This document shows, in pieces, positions 1-4,884 of a stretch of DNA of 8,323 nucleotides. The stretch is taken from positions 1 to 8,323 of the forward strand of contig DMYK01000348.1 in assembly GCA_003483675.1 (NCBI GenBank). The letters are read 5' to 3'. How positions within the stretch are numbered: position 1 is the stretch's first letter; each line of letters starts with the position of its first letter. The DNA comes from Microcoleaceae cyanobacterium UBA11344 (lineage in GTDB: Bacteria > Cyanobacteriota > Cyanobacteriia > Cyanobacteriales > Microcoleaceae). Below the pieces are notes generated by a model that was not told the origin of the DNA, ran no database searches, and saw nothing but the letters and a program-made list of their open reading frames with translations. The translations under genes were made by a program, and so were the position numbers.

Positions 1-121
1 GACACGGGTGCAGTCAATATTCTGGTTTAGTCGTGATGCAATTTGGGATTGATAATAGGGGAAATTTTAACATCTAAAATCTCAAATTATCAAACACAAA
101 AGCGTGCAAAATAGATTCTTT
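1..121. other. noncoding leader upstream of ndhD3
   Basis: AT-rich sequence with stops in all three forward frames by position 75. No gene can be supported. If the operon has the usual ndhF3-ndhD3-cupA order, the end of ndhF3 lies to the left or in the first few codons: frame 1 stays open only to a TAG at 28-30, reading DTGAVNILV, too short to identify. No convincing -35/-10 pair was found, so ndhD3 may be transcribed from an operon promoter outside the window. Confidence 0.4.
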
Positions 122-144
122 ACTCTTCACTCTTCACTCTTCAC
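122..144 (+). repeat. heptamer tandem repeat (STRR-like)
   Basis: Three perfect head-to-tail copies of ACTCTTC (122-128, 129-135, 136-142) plus a partial AC. Short tandemly repeated heptamers are known from heterocystous and other filamentous cyanobacteria. The array ends about 10 bases before the ndhD3 ATG, so it occupies the place where a Shine-Dalgarno would be. No purine-rich ribosome-binding sequence is visible there. Confidence 0.75.
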
Positions 145-153
145 ACTTTAATT

Positions 154-1707
154 ATGCTTAGTGCCTTGCTCTGGTTGCCCGCGTTGGGCGCTGCGGTAGT
201 CGGGTTCTTGCCCGGAAACATCAATGGGATGCGCCTGCGTTCAATAGCCTCGGCTTTTGCTGTTGCTGTTTTCCTGTTGAATATCTGGCTGCTGACTCAA
301 TTCGATCCAGCCAATTCGGGACTGCAATTTCAAGAATATTTGCCTTGGATTCCACAATTAGGTTTGAGCTACAATTTGGGAATTGACGGCTTGTCTTTGC
401 CGCTGCTGGTTTTAAGTGCATTACTGACGCTATTAGTCATTTATGGCACGGGCGAAAAGATGGCTCGGCCCCAGCTTTACTACGCTTTGATTTTGCTAAT
501 CAATGCGGGTGTGGCGGGTGCTTTGATGTCTCAAAACCTACTGTTGTTTGTACTTTTTTACGAACTAGAATTAATTCCTTTTTACCTATTGATTGCGATT
601 TGGGGTGGCAAGCAGCGAGAATACGCTGCCATGAAGTTTCTGATCTACACGGCTGTTTCAGGACTTTTGGTGCTGGCAGCATTTTTAGGTGTTGCTTGGT
701 TGAGCGGCTCTTTAAACTTCGATTACAGTGCAATTCATACTCAAGATTTCTCCTTCAAAACACAATTGATACTGTTAACAATTGTGCTACTTGGGTTGGC
801 AATCAAAGTTCCTTTAGTACCCCTACACACTTGGCTACCGGATGCTTACGTCGAAGCTTCGCCAGCAACCGCAATTCTGCTGGGCGGTATTTTGGCGAAG
901 TTGGGAACTTACGGCTTAATTCGGTTCGGCTTGCAGATGTTTCCCGAAACTTGGTCAATTATCGCTCCCGGTTTGGCGATTATCGGCACTGTGAGCGTGA
1001 TGTACGGGGCTTTGAGTGCGATCGCCCAAAAAGACATCAAACGCATGGTAGCCTATAGTTCGATCGGACATATGGGATACATTCTTGTTGCTTGCGCCGC
1101 CGGCACAAAACTCGCATTAATCGGCGCAGTCGGACAAATGGTAAGCCACGGCTTAATTTTAGCTTTACTGTTTTATTTAGTAGGTATCATCGAAACCAAA
1201 GTCGGCACGCGAGATTTGGACTTGCTCAACGGCTTGATGAATCCGATGCGGGGTTTACCGACAGCAAGTTCGCTGTTAGTTTTGGGCGGTATGGCAAGCG
1301 CCGGTATTCCCGGTTTGGTAGGTTTTATTGCCGAATTTTTAATATTTCAGGGCAGTTTTTCGATCTTTCCAATTCCCACTTTACTCTGCATTTTAGCTTC
1401 GGGTTTAACAGCAGTTTACTTTGTGATTCTGCTCAACCGCACCTGTTTTGGGAAATTGGATAACGCCACGGCTTATTACCCAGCAGTTACCTTTGGCGAA
1501 AATATGCCGGCGCTGGTTTTGGCGGGAATCATTTTCGTTTTGGGAGTGCAACCTGCTTGGCTGCTAAAGTGGAGCGAATCTACTACAAATGCGATCGTTG
1601 CTACTCTTCCGGCTGACAGAAATACCCAAGTAGCTATTAGTTATCCCTGGGAAAAGTTGGCGATTCAAATCGCATCTACACAAACGAAGTCCGCCGACGC
1701 AGACTAG
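154..1707 (+). CDS. ndhD3: NAD(P)H-quinone oxidoreductase subunit 4, NdhD3 type (CO2 uptake NDH-1)
   Basis: Membrane subunit of the proton-pumping arm of cyanobacterial NDH-1 in the thylakoid, homologous to NuoM and the Mrp antiporter family. The 517-aa protein is hydrophobic almost throughout, with about 14 predicted helices. Recognisable family residues include Glu137 in FYELEL (helix 5), Lys218 in the motif around LHTWLPDA (218-231), Lys249 in AKLGTYGL, and Glu394 in FIAEF, all expected in the proton path. The D3 assignment rests mainly on the gene directly downstream, cupA: D3/F3 subunits form the inducible high-affinity CO2-uptake complex NDH-1MS, whereas D1/D2 serve respiration and cyclic flow. 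ATG at 154 is the first codon of a typical NdhD start (MLSALLWLPALGA) and nothing earlier fits. No clear Shine-Dalgarno precedes it. NdhD4, paired with cupB, is the main alternative. Confidence 0.93.
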   Translation: MLSALLWLPALGAAVVGFLPGNINGMRLRSIASAFAVAVFLLNIWLLTQFDPANSGLQFQEYLPWIPQLGLSYNLGIDGLSLPLLVLSALLTLLVIYGTGEKMARPQLYYALILLINAGVAGALMSQNLLLFVLFYELELIPFYLLIAIWGGKQREYAAMKFLIYTAVSGLLVLAAFLGVAWLSGSLNFDYSAIHTQDFSFKTQLILLTIVLLGLAIKVPLVPLHTWLPDAYVEASPATAILLGGILAKLGTYGLIRFGLQMFPETWSIIAPGLAIIGTVSVMYGALSAIAQKDIKRMVAYSSIGHMGYILVACAAGTKLALIGAVGQMVSHGLILALLFYLVGIIETKVGTRDLDLLNGLMNPMRGLPTASSLLVLGGMASAGIPGLVGFIAEFLIFQGSFSIFPIPTLLCILASGLTAVYFVILLNRTCFGKLDNATAYYPAVTFGENMPALVLAGIIFVLGVQPAWLLKWSESTTNAIVATLPADRNTQVAISYPWEKLAIQIASTQTKSADAD

Positions 1708-1720
1708 GAGATATTCTCCT
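1706..1720 (+). other. small hairpin overlapping the ndhD3 stop codon
   Basis: AGGAGA (1706-1711), loop TAT, TCTCCT (1715-1720): a perfect 6-bp stem that begins inside the TAG stop at 1705-1707. It directly abuts the palindrome at 1720-1738. There is no T-run, so it is not a classical terminator. It could slow ribosomes or nucleases at the ndhD3/cupA junction; this role is inference. Confidence 0.45.
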
Positions 1721-1738
1721 TCCAGGCAGAGCCTGGGA
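1720..1738 (+). repeat. dispersed palindrome between ndhD3 and cupA
   Basis: CCAGGC (1722-1727), loop AGA, GCCTGG (1731-1736), extendable by one wobble and one A-T pair to 1720-1738. The flank reads GCCTGGGAACC, resembling a short palindrome found in many copies in intergenic regions of cyanobacterial genomes (from memory). It sits inside the operon, where it could act as an RNA-stability or partial-termination element setting the ndhD3:cupA ratio. Confidence 0.55.
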
Positions 1739-1794
1739 ACCAGTTAAAGAATCGCAGATTTTGGCCATTCAAAATATTTAGATTCATTCAAACA

Positions 1795-1801
1795 AAGGAA
1801 G
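1795..1801 (+). promoter_or_regulatory. Shine-Dalgarno of cupA
   Basis: AAGGAAG, with 7 bases between the AAGGA core (1795-1799) and the ATG at 1807. It is the clearest ribosome-binding site in the window and fixes the cupA start. It contrasts with ndhD3, which has none. Confidence 0.7.
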
Positions 1802-1806
1802 AAACA

Positions 1807-3129
1807 ATGGTACAAACTCCTAGTAAACCAGCGACTAAACTGCCTCCTTCCAAGCACGAATTTGCCGAGGTAATTCACAGACTAGAAGCTGGCGGAGCGA
1901 TGATTCCAGATACGCCAGAAAATCTGATGCAAATCATCGCTATCTGGAAAGCTTATGCAGTGCCGATGGACTTCTATTGGCGGGATTTGCTTTACATCGC
2001 CGAACGAGTATTTTTACAACCGCTTCCTTTCTTTAAATACTTCTTACCACAGGAGTATTTAGACTTGCAAAATCACTATGCAGGTGATAGTGCAGATTTG
2101 CGAATCTGGCGGGGGACTGGAAGTGCTCACCCGGAACTTTTGGAGTTCATGGATCAGGGAGAAACTGGGAAAATGCCGCGATTGTTTCACCATTTGTGGC
2201 ACGATCGCATTAACATGGAATTTGCCGAAGAGTGCATGAGGGGAATGCTTTGGCACCGGGGCTTGTACGTGCCGACAAATCAATTCGATCCTTATTTGGA
2301 CAGTGACGAATATAAAGCTAATGCCGATCGGGCAATTAAAGCTTACTTCAAAAAAGACCCGTTCATGCTAGGATTGCACAAAGCATTTCCCGAACTGTTT
2401 TTAGAACAGTGCCGCCAAATGTCTTATTACAGCAATCTCGGTTTATTCTGGGAAGTAATGGCACCAGTATTTTTTGAAGTTTCGGACTTGTACGACGAAG
2501 GGAAAATTACCACAGTCCCCCAAGCGATGGATTTCCTGGTAAATGGCATATTTGCGATCGCCGGAAGGCCCATTTACCACCATGTCCAAATCGACGGTGA
2601 GAAGTACGAAATCATCCCCAAATCTAAAGGTTTCACATGGCTTTATGAAGCAGCATTACCTTACGTGGAAGCTGTATTTTATCGCACTTCGCCGTTCCGA
2701 GGAACCAAATCTTATAATGCTCAAGCTAGGGAAGTTCCCGACGATCAAAAAGACTTCCACTACGGAATTTTGTATGCAGACAAATTCCCCGTAGGTACGG
2801 CGGGCATTCCACCGACTTTGCTAGCACAAGATATGCTGCACTTCCTGCCGCCTTACTTGCTGGATTTCTACAAACAGCGCTGTCGGGGCGAAGATGATAT
2901 CCTGAATCAAATTGGGGTAACATTTCAGCGATCGATGTATTGTGTAACTTCGGCAGTATTTCAAGCATTGCGGACTGCGCTATTATATCCTTTGGATGAC
3001 CCGAATCCGAAGCATTTGAAGGCTAATCGGGCGTTTTTCGAGTCTCAGCTCGATCGCTTTTGTCGCCCGGAATACGGCATGAAATATGCTGCGAAGTTGA
3101 ATAGTATTCAGACTTCAGATTATAGGTAG
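1807..3129 (+). CDS. cupA: CO2 hydration protein CupA (ChpY)
   Basis: A 440-aa (about 50 kDa) soluble subunit carried on the NdhD3/NdhF3 end of the thylakoid NDH-1MS complex. There it takes part in one-way hydration of CO2 to bicarbonate, driven by cyclic electron flow. I recognise it from overall sequence, length and its place after ndhD3; CupB/ChpX, the constitutive paralogue, is usually shorter. A His-rich stretch at about residues 128-134 (HHLWHDR: His128, His129, His132, Arg134) fits the unusual zinc site with His and Arg ligands reported, as I recall, at about 130 and 135 of the Thermosynechococcus protein. No signal peptide or membrane helix is apparent. A good Shine-Dalgarno (AAGGA) stands 7 bases before the ATG. 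The 99-bp gap to ndhD3 has two hairpins and no evident promoter, so co-transcription is likely. The usual regulator of this operon, NdhR/CcmR, acts upstream of ndhF3, outside the window. No cupS follows. Confidence 0.92.
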   Translation: MVQTPSKPATKLPPSKHEFAEVIHRLEAGGAMIPDTPENLMQIIAIWKAYAVPMDFYWRDLLYIAERVFLQPLPFFKYFLPQEYLDLQNHYAGDSADLRIWRGTGSAHPELLEFMDQGETGKMPRLFHHLWHDRINMEFAEECMRGMLWHRGLYVPTNQFDPYLDSDEYKANADRAIKAYFKKDPFMLGLHKAFPELFLEQCRQMSYYSNLGLFWEVMAPVFFEVSDLYDEGKITTVPQAMDFLVNGIFAIAGRPIYHHVQIDGEKYEIIPKSKGFTWLYEAALPYVEAVFYRTSPFRGTKSYNAQAREVPDDQKDFHYGILYADKFPVGTAGIPPTLLAQDMLHFLPPYLLDFYKQRCRGEDDILNQIGVTFQRSMYCVTSAVFQALRTALLYPLDDPNPKHLKANRAFFESQLDRFCRPEYGMKYAAKLNSIQTSDYR

Positions 3130-3162
3130 AAGCCCACCCCACAAGAAACCTGATGAGTTGTG

Positions 3163-3214
3163 GAACAGGCAAGATGCCTGTTAATCTTTTGTAGAACAGG
3201 CATCTTGCCTGTTC
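3163..3214. repeat. double palindrome forming a 20-bp inverted repeat
   Basis: Two copies of one palindromic sequence in opposite orientation. The first (3163-3182) folds as AACAGGCA, loop AGA, TGCCTGTT. The second (3193-3215) folds as AGAACAGGCA, loop TCT, TGCCTGTTCT. The 20 bases at 3163-3182 are the exact reverse complement of 3195-3214, so the pair can also form one 20-bp stem with a 12-nt loop. It stands 33 bases after the cupA stop but lacks a T-run. It is better read as a dispersed REP/MITE-like element that may protect or end the operon mRNA. Confidence 0.8.
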
Positions 3215-3279
3215 TTGGGTGCAAAATATTAGTTGACACAGACTGGGAAAAATGAGAGCTTTTTAATCAGTTTGAAAAG

Positions 3280-3288
3280 TGGTATAAT
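3280..3288 (+). promoter_or_regulatory. extended -10 promoter (TGGTATAAT)
   Basis: A perfect TATAAT hexamer at 3283-3288 preceded by TGG, making an extended -10 (TGnTATAAT). No good -35 is seen at the right distance; a TTGACA at 3233-3238 is too far upstream. It would give a leader of about 95 nt for the small gene at 3390, with the CTCTGCG repeat lying in that leader. It is unverified, since TATAAT can occur by chance in AT-rich DNA. Confidence 0.4.
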
Positions 3289-3335
3289 ATTAAATCCGTT
3301 GGCATCAGAATTATTCATCTCACTCTTTTCTCTTC

Positions 3336-3362
3336 CTCTGCGTTCTCTGCGCTCTCTGCGGT
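3336..3362. repeat. CTCTGCG 9-bp tandem repeat
   Basis: CTCTGCG recurs at 3336-3342, 3345-3351 and 3354-3360, with two-base linkers (TT, CT, GT) giving a 9-bp period. It runs into GGTTAAATCATT, a context I recall from many cyanobacterial intergenic regions. Read on the minus strand it yields the peptide TAESAENAEEE, often found in spurious database proteins, so open frames through it should not be called genes. Confidence 0.7.
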
Positions 3363-3389
3363 TAAATCATTCCGATCTAAAAAATAACG

Positions 3390-3596
3390 ATGAACAGCAA
3401 AGACGTAGCCAAATATATCGAAGCAACCGATGGAATTTCCCAACCTTGGCTGTTGGTGCAACTGCGCCTGAAAAAACTGCAATAAAGGCGATCGGACATT
3501 TCTGCTGAAGAGTATATTACAGAACTCGCCGACATTCACAAAGATTTAATGAATTTGGGGGAATGGTGGCTGGGAATCGAGGATGAAGTGTTTTAA
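3390..3596 (+). pseudogene. small conserved-looking protein interrupted by one in-frame TAA
   Basis: From ATG 3390 the frame reads 31 codons (starting MNSKDVAKYIEATDGISQPW) to a TAA at 3483-3485. It then continues in the same frame for another 36 sense codons (RRSDISAEEYITELADIHKD, then ending GIEDEVF) to a TAA at 3594-3596. Both halves look like real protein: amphipathic helices, a Trp-containing middle and an acidic Trp-rich tail. Together they make one 67-residue soluble protein. The stop falls in ...KKLQ-TAA-RRSD..., which one C-to-T change from CAA (Gln) would explain. I recall similar uninterrupted proteins of about 68 aa in cyanobacteria but know no function. The ATG lies about 95 bases after the predicted TSS of the extended -10 promoter and has no strong Shine-Dalgarno. 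Alternatives are stop readthrough, or restart at ATG 3549. Confidence 0.65.
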
Positions 3597-3608
3597 AATT
3601 TGATTAGT

Positions 3609-3621
3609 CGATCGCCCTTTA
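3609..3621 (+). repeat. copy 1 of the CGATCGCCCTTTA repeat
   Basis: This 13-base sequence occurs exactly again at 4132-4144, so the two copies flank the minus-strand gene 3619-4089. Shortened versions (CGATCGCCCTT) begin at 4433 and 4733, and a variant with one extra C is at 5345-5358. The core contains the HIP1 centre CGATCG, so some recurrence is expected by base habit alone. The last three bases overlap the stop codon of the minus-strand gene. Confidence 0.6.
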
Positions 3622-4089
3622 AAAATTTTCCCGCCAATATTTTTCTTGGGCATAAACATCCCGTAGCTGTTGCAGCGCCGCCCCAGAAATAGCCGATTTA
3701 ACTTTAGCTACCAACAGTCCCCACTCCAGTAAGTTATCAACAGAAACAGCCTCTTTGAACTTGTGGGTGTAGAATTTAGTCCAAAATGTCGGTGCTAGCC
3801 TGCTTTTCCAGCGTTTGTACCATCTGCCAAAATCTTGAAGTGCGATCGCATTTACTCCCACAATCGGCGGAAAATCGGCGTAGCTGACAAACCGGCTGAT
3901 GCCTTTGGCGTGCACGTACACCATGTAGCGACAGCATTCGATGCGATAAATGTCGTCTACTGCGATATTGAACAGGAGTGCAACTGTTTCTTCTGTGACA
4001 AATCTCGCCAGGGGATGCAGGATGGGAGATTTATGAATTATTTTGGATTCTGCGATCGTCCGTGATTTTGCCGGAGTTTCTGATATCAT
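3619..4089 (-). CDS. hypothetical protein, 156 aa
   Basis: I do not recognise the family. The protein is soluble-looking, with no signal peptide or membrane helix. The N-terminal 28 residues are polar and probably flexible. Residues 29-85 have alternating hydrophobic and charged residues with two adjacent cysteines (Cys52-Cys53) and a likely mixed alpha/beta fold. Residues 86-110 are rich in Trp, Lys and Arg (FGRWYKRWKSRLAPTFWTKF), and residues 115-156 look helical. The basic aromatic stretch could contact nucleic acid or membrane, but that is only a guess. Codon use and an internal GCGATCGC site (3842-3849) look native. The ATG at 4089 is the first start in frame; a 7-bp inverted repeat lies 7-27 bases upstream of it. 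It faces away from the HTH array and is not part of an operon with it. No T-run terminator follows. Confidence 0.7.
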   Translation of the reverse strand: MISETPAKSRTIAESKIIHKSPILHPLARFVTEETVALLFNIAVDDIYRIECCRYMVYVHAKGISRFVSYADFPPIVGVNAIALQDFGRWYKRWKSRLAPTFWTKFYTHKFKEAVSVDNLLEWGLLVAKVKSAISGAALQQLRDVYAQEKYWRENF

Positions 4090-4095
4090 GGCTGG

Positions 4096-4116
4096 TAGAC
4101 AGCTAGTAACTGTCTA
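4096..4116. promoter_or_regulatory. inverted repeat upstream of the 156-aa gene (possible operator)
   Basis: TAGACAG (4096-4102), 7-base centre CTAGTAA, CTGTCTA (4110-4116): perfect 7-bp arms. Its near edge is 6 bases from the ATG of the minus-strand gene, and it lies about 15 bases left of the first array hairpin. Position and symmetry fit a site for a dimeric repressor, and the neighbouring HTH proteins are obvious candidates. It could equally be an RNA hairpin in the leader of that gene. There is no direct evidence for either. Confidence 0.4.
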
Positions 4117-4131
4117 TTTAAGTTTTGAAGA

Positions 4132-4175
4132 CGATCGCCCTTTAGTTTTCCAGGCCGGGGGGCGATCGGCTTTTT
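4132..4175 (+). terminator. array hairpin 1 (orphan terminator)
   Basis: CGATCGCCC (4132-4140) pairs with GGGCGATCG (4160-4168) across a 19-nt loop, followed by GC and TTTTT (4171-4175). This is a rho-independent terminator shape for the plus strand. No plus-strand gene ends in front of it: the flanking gene runs the other way. It is therefore best seen as the left edge of the repeated unit (hairpin, spacer, HTH gene) or the tail of a lost copy. Confidence 0.65.
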
Positions 4176-4217
4176 AGATAAATTTATTCTAAGGTGTTAT
4201 AGCACCCATTGTCAAGC

Positions 4218-4430
4218 ATGGGTTTAGTAAGAATTAAAGTCAGAGAACTAGCAGCAGAGAAAGGCTGGACATTCAAGGAAGTTTCAGAACGTTCTGGGGT
4301 GGTATACAACACGGTTAAGCATTATGCTCGCTGTCCAGGGCTGACAACGGTTGACTTTACTTTGCTGCTGAAATTAGCTCGGACTTTTGATGTGATGATT
4401 GAGGATTTGGTTGAGGTTTTGGAGGAATAG
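4218..4430 (+). CDS. small HTH (Xre/Cro-type) regulator, tandem copy 1
   Basis: A 70-aa single-domain helix-turn-helix protein of the lambda-repressor-like class common in cyanobacteria. Helix 1 is about residues 4-15, helix 2 about 18-26 (TFKEVSERSG), recognition helix 3 about 29-37 (VYNTVKHYA). The rest is the hydrophobic helical tail VDFTLLLKLARTFDVMIEDL. Such proteins bind DNA as dimers and often repress their own or nearby promoters; some serve as antitoxins, but no toxin gene is adjacent. I chose ATG 4218 because the protein then starts MGLVR, as I recall for relatives. An in-frame TTG at 4209 would add MSS, and the TTGTCAA containing it is conserved in all array units, so a TTG start cannot be excluded. 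No good Shine-Dalgarno is seen. It is 73% identical (51/70) to the next gene, and hairpin 2 follows the stop by 2 bases. Confidence 0.85.
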   Translation: MGLVRIKVRELAAEKGWTFKEVSERSGVVYNTVKHYARCPGLTTVDFTLLLKLARTFDVMIEDLVEVLEE

Positions 4431-4432
4431 GT

Positions 4433-4474
4433 CGATCGCCCTTAAGTTGTCTAGACCGGGGGCGATCGCTTTTT
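4433..4474 (+). terminator. array hairpin 2 (terminator of HTH copy 1)
   Basis: CGATCGCCC (4433-4441) pairs with GGGCGATCG (4460-4468), then C and TTTTT (4470-4474). The 9-bp stem starts 2 bases after the stop of HTH copy 1. The loop contains the 8-bp palindrome GTCTAGAC (4448-4455). It means HTH copies 1 and 2 are probably separate transcripts. Confidence 0.75.
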
Positions 4475-4517
4475 CAGATGTAATTATCTTAAAACGCAAC
4501 TGCATTATTTGTCAAGT

Positions 4518-4730
4518 ATGGGTTTAGTCAGAGTTAAAGTGCGAGAGCTAGCGGCTGAGAGGGGCTGGACATTCAAGGAGGTGGCTGAGCGATCGGGCGT
4601 GATCTACAGCACCATAACCAGCTATGCTCGTCGTTCAGAAATATCAATGGTTGACTTTACCGCCCTGTACAAGTTAGCGCGGGCGTTTGATGTGATGATT
4701 GAGGACTTGGTGGAGATTATTGAGGAATAG
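4518..4730 (+). CDS. small HTH (Xre/Cro-type) regulator, tandem copy 2
   Basis: A 70-aa paralogue of the preceding gene, starting exactly 300 bases after it. Same architecture: helix 2 at about 18-26 (TFKEVAERSG), recognition helix at about 29-37 (IYSTITSYA), then the helical tail VDFTALYKLARAFDVMIEDL. Of 19 differences from copy 1, 11 fall within residues 29-44, the recognition helix and following turn. The dimer-and-core part (45-70) and the first helix are almost unchanged. This suggests the copies have diverged in DNA target while keeping the fold. An in-frame TTG at 4509 is the alternative start (73 aa). No Shine-Dalgarno is visible. The gene ends in GAGGAATAG 2 bases before hairpin 3, like copy 1. 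A role as DNA-binding regulator is family knowledge; its target is unknown. Confidence 0.85.
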   Translation: MGLVRVKVRELAAERGWTFKEVAERSGVIYSTITSYARRSEISMVDFTALYKLARAFDVMIEDLVEIIEE

Positions 4731-4732
4731 GT

Positions 4733-4774
4733 CGATCGCCCTTAGTTGTCCAGACGTGAGGCGATCGCTTTTTT
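4733..4774 (+). terminator. array hairpin 3 (terminator of HTH copy 2)
   Basis: CGATCGCC (4733-4740) pairs with GGCGATCG (4760-4767), followed by C and TTTTTT (4769-4774). The ninth pair of the other two hairpins is lost here (C4741 opposite A4759), so it is slightly degenerate. It starts 2 bases after the stop of HTH copy 2, the same spacing as hairpin 2. Confidence 0.75.
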
Positions 4775-4808
4775 GTATTTTTTAGACTATAGCATGATTA
4801 ACTGTGAA

Positions 4809-4837
4809 TTGTCAAACATTATCGCAATTAATCTAAC
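4809..4837 (+). promoter_or_regulatory. third TTGTCAA leader; possible promoter of the 64-aa gene
   Basis: TTGTCAA at 4809-4815 is in 300-bp register with the leaders of HTH copies 1 and 2, but no HTH gene follows. The same bases could serve as a -35 (TTGTCA, 4809-4814), with TCTAAC (4832-4837) as a -10 after 17 bases, which would place a start site about 40 bases before the gene at 4885. The -10 match is only 4 of 6, so the promoter reading is weak; the positional homology is the firmer observation. Confidence 0.35.
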
Positions 4838-4884
4838 CTAGGATGCTAACATCAAGGAAAGTTATTCATAGTTGATTATTCTTC

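Larger units (their letters stand above)
4132..4815 (+). repeat. tandem array with a 300-bp period (hairpin + spacer + TTGTCAA + HTH gene)
   Basis: Hairpin starts are at 4132, 4433 and 4733; TTGTCAA leaders are at 4209, 4509 and 4809 (exactly 300 apart); ATG starts are at 4218 and 4518. The spacer between hairpin and leader keeps its length (77, 76 and 76 bases from hairpin start) although its bases have largely diverged. Units 1 and 2 carry the HTH genes. Unit 3 has ATT where the ATG would be and no HTH frame after it (the frame reaches TAG within 12 codons). The array looks like an old tandem duplication of a whole transcription unit, with unit 3 truncated or replaced. Confidence 0.75.

Noticed and set aside
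1..30. DTGAVNILV followed by TAG as the end of ndhF3
   Set aside because: Nine codons cannot be identified, and the other two frames stay open as long or longer (to 51 and 75).
600..1463. Open frames of 152 and 123 codons in another phase of ndhD3
   Set aside because: They are out of phase inside a fully conserved NdhD3 and rich in Arg, Ser and Phe as expected for a shifted membrane-protein frame.
3233..3238. TTGACA as a -35 box
   Set aside because: No -10 lies 16-19 bases downstream; the perfect TATAAT is about 44 bases away.
3233..3508. 91-codon plus-strand frame
   Set aside because: It runs through the promoter and repeat and overlaps the 3390 gene in another frame; its composition is not protein-like.
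3315..3539. 74-codon minus-strand frame with the peptide TAESAENAEEE
   Set aside because: The peptide comes from the CTCTGCG repeat and the rest is antisense to the split gene at 3390; this is a known type of spurious call.
4132..4774. CRISPR array
   Set aside because: The repeats are 300 bp apart with coding genes between them, not short uniform spacers.
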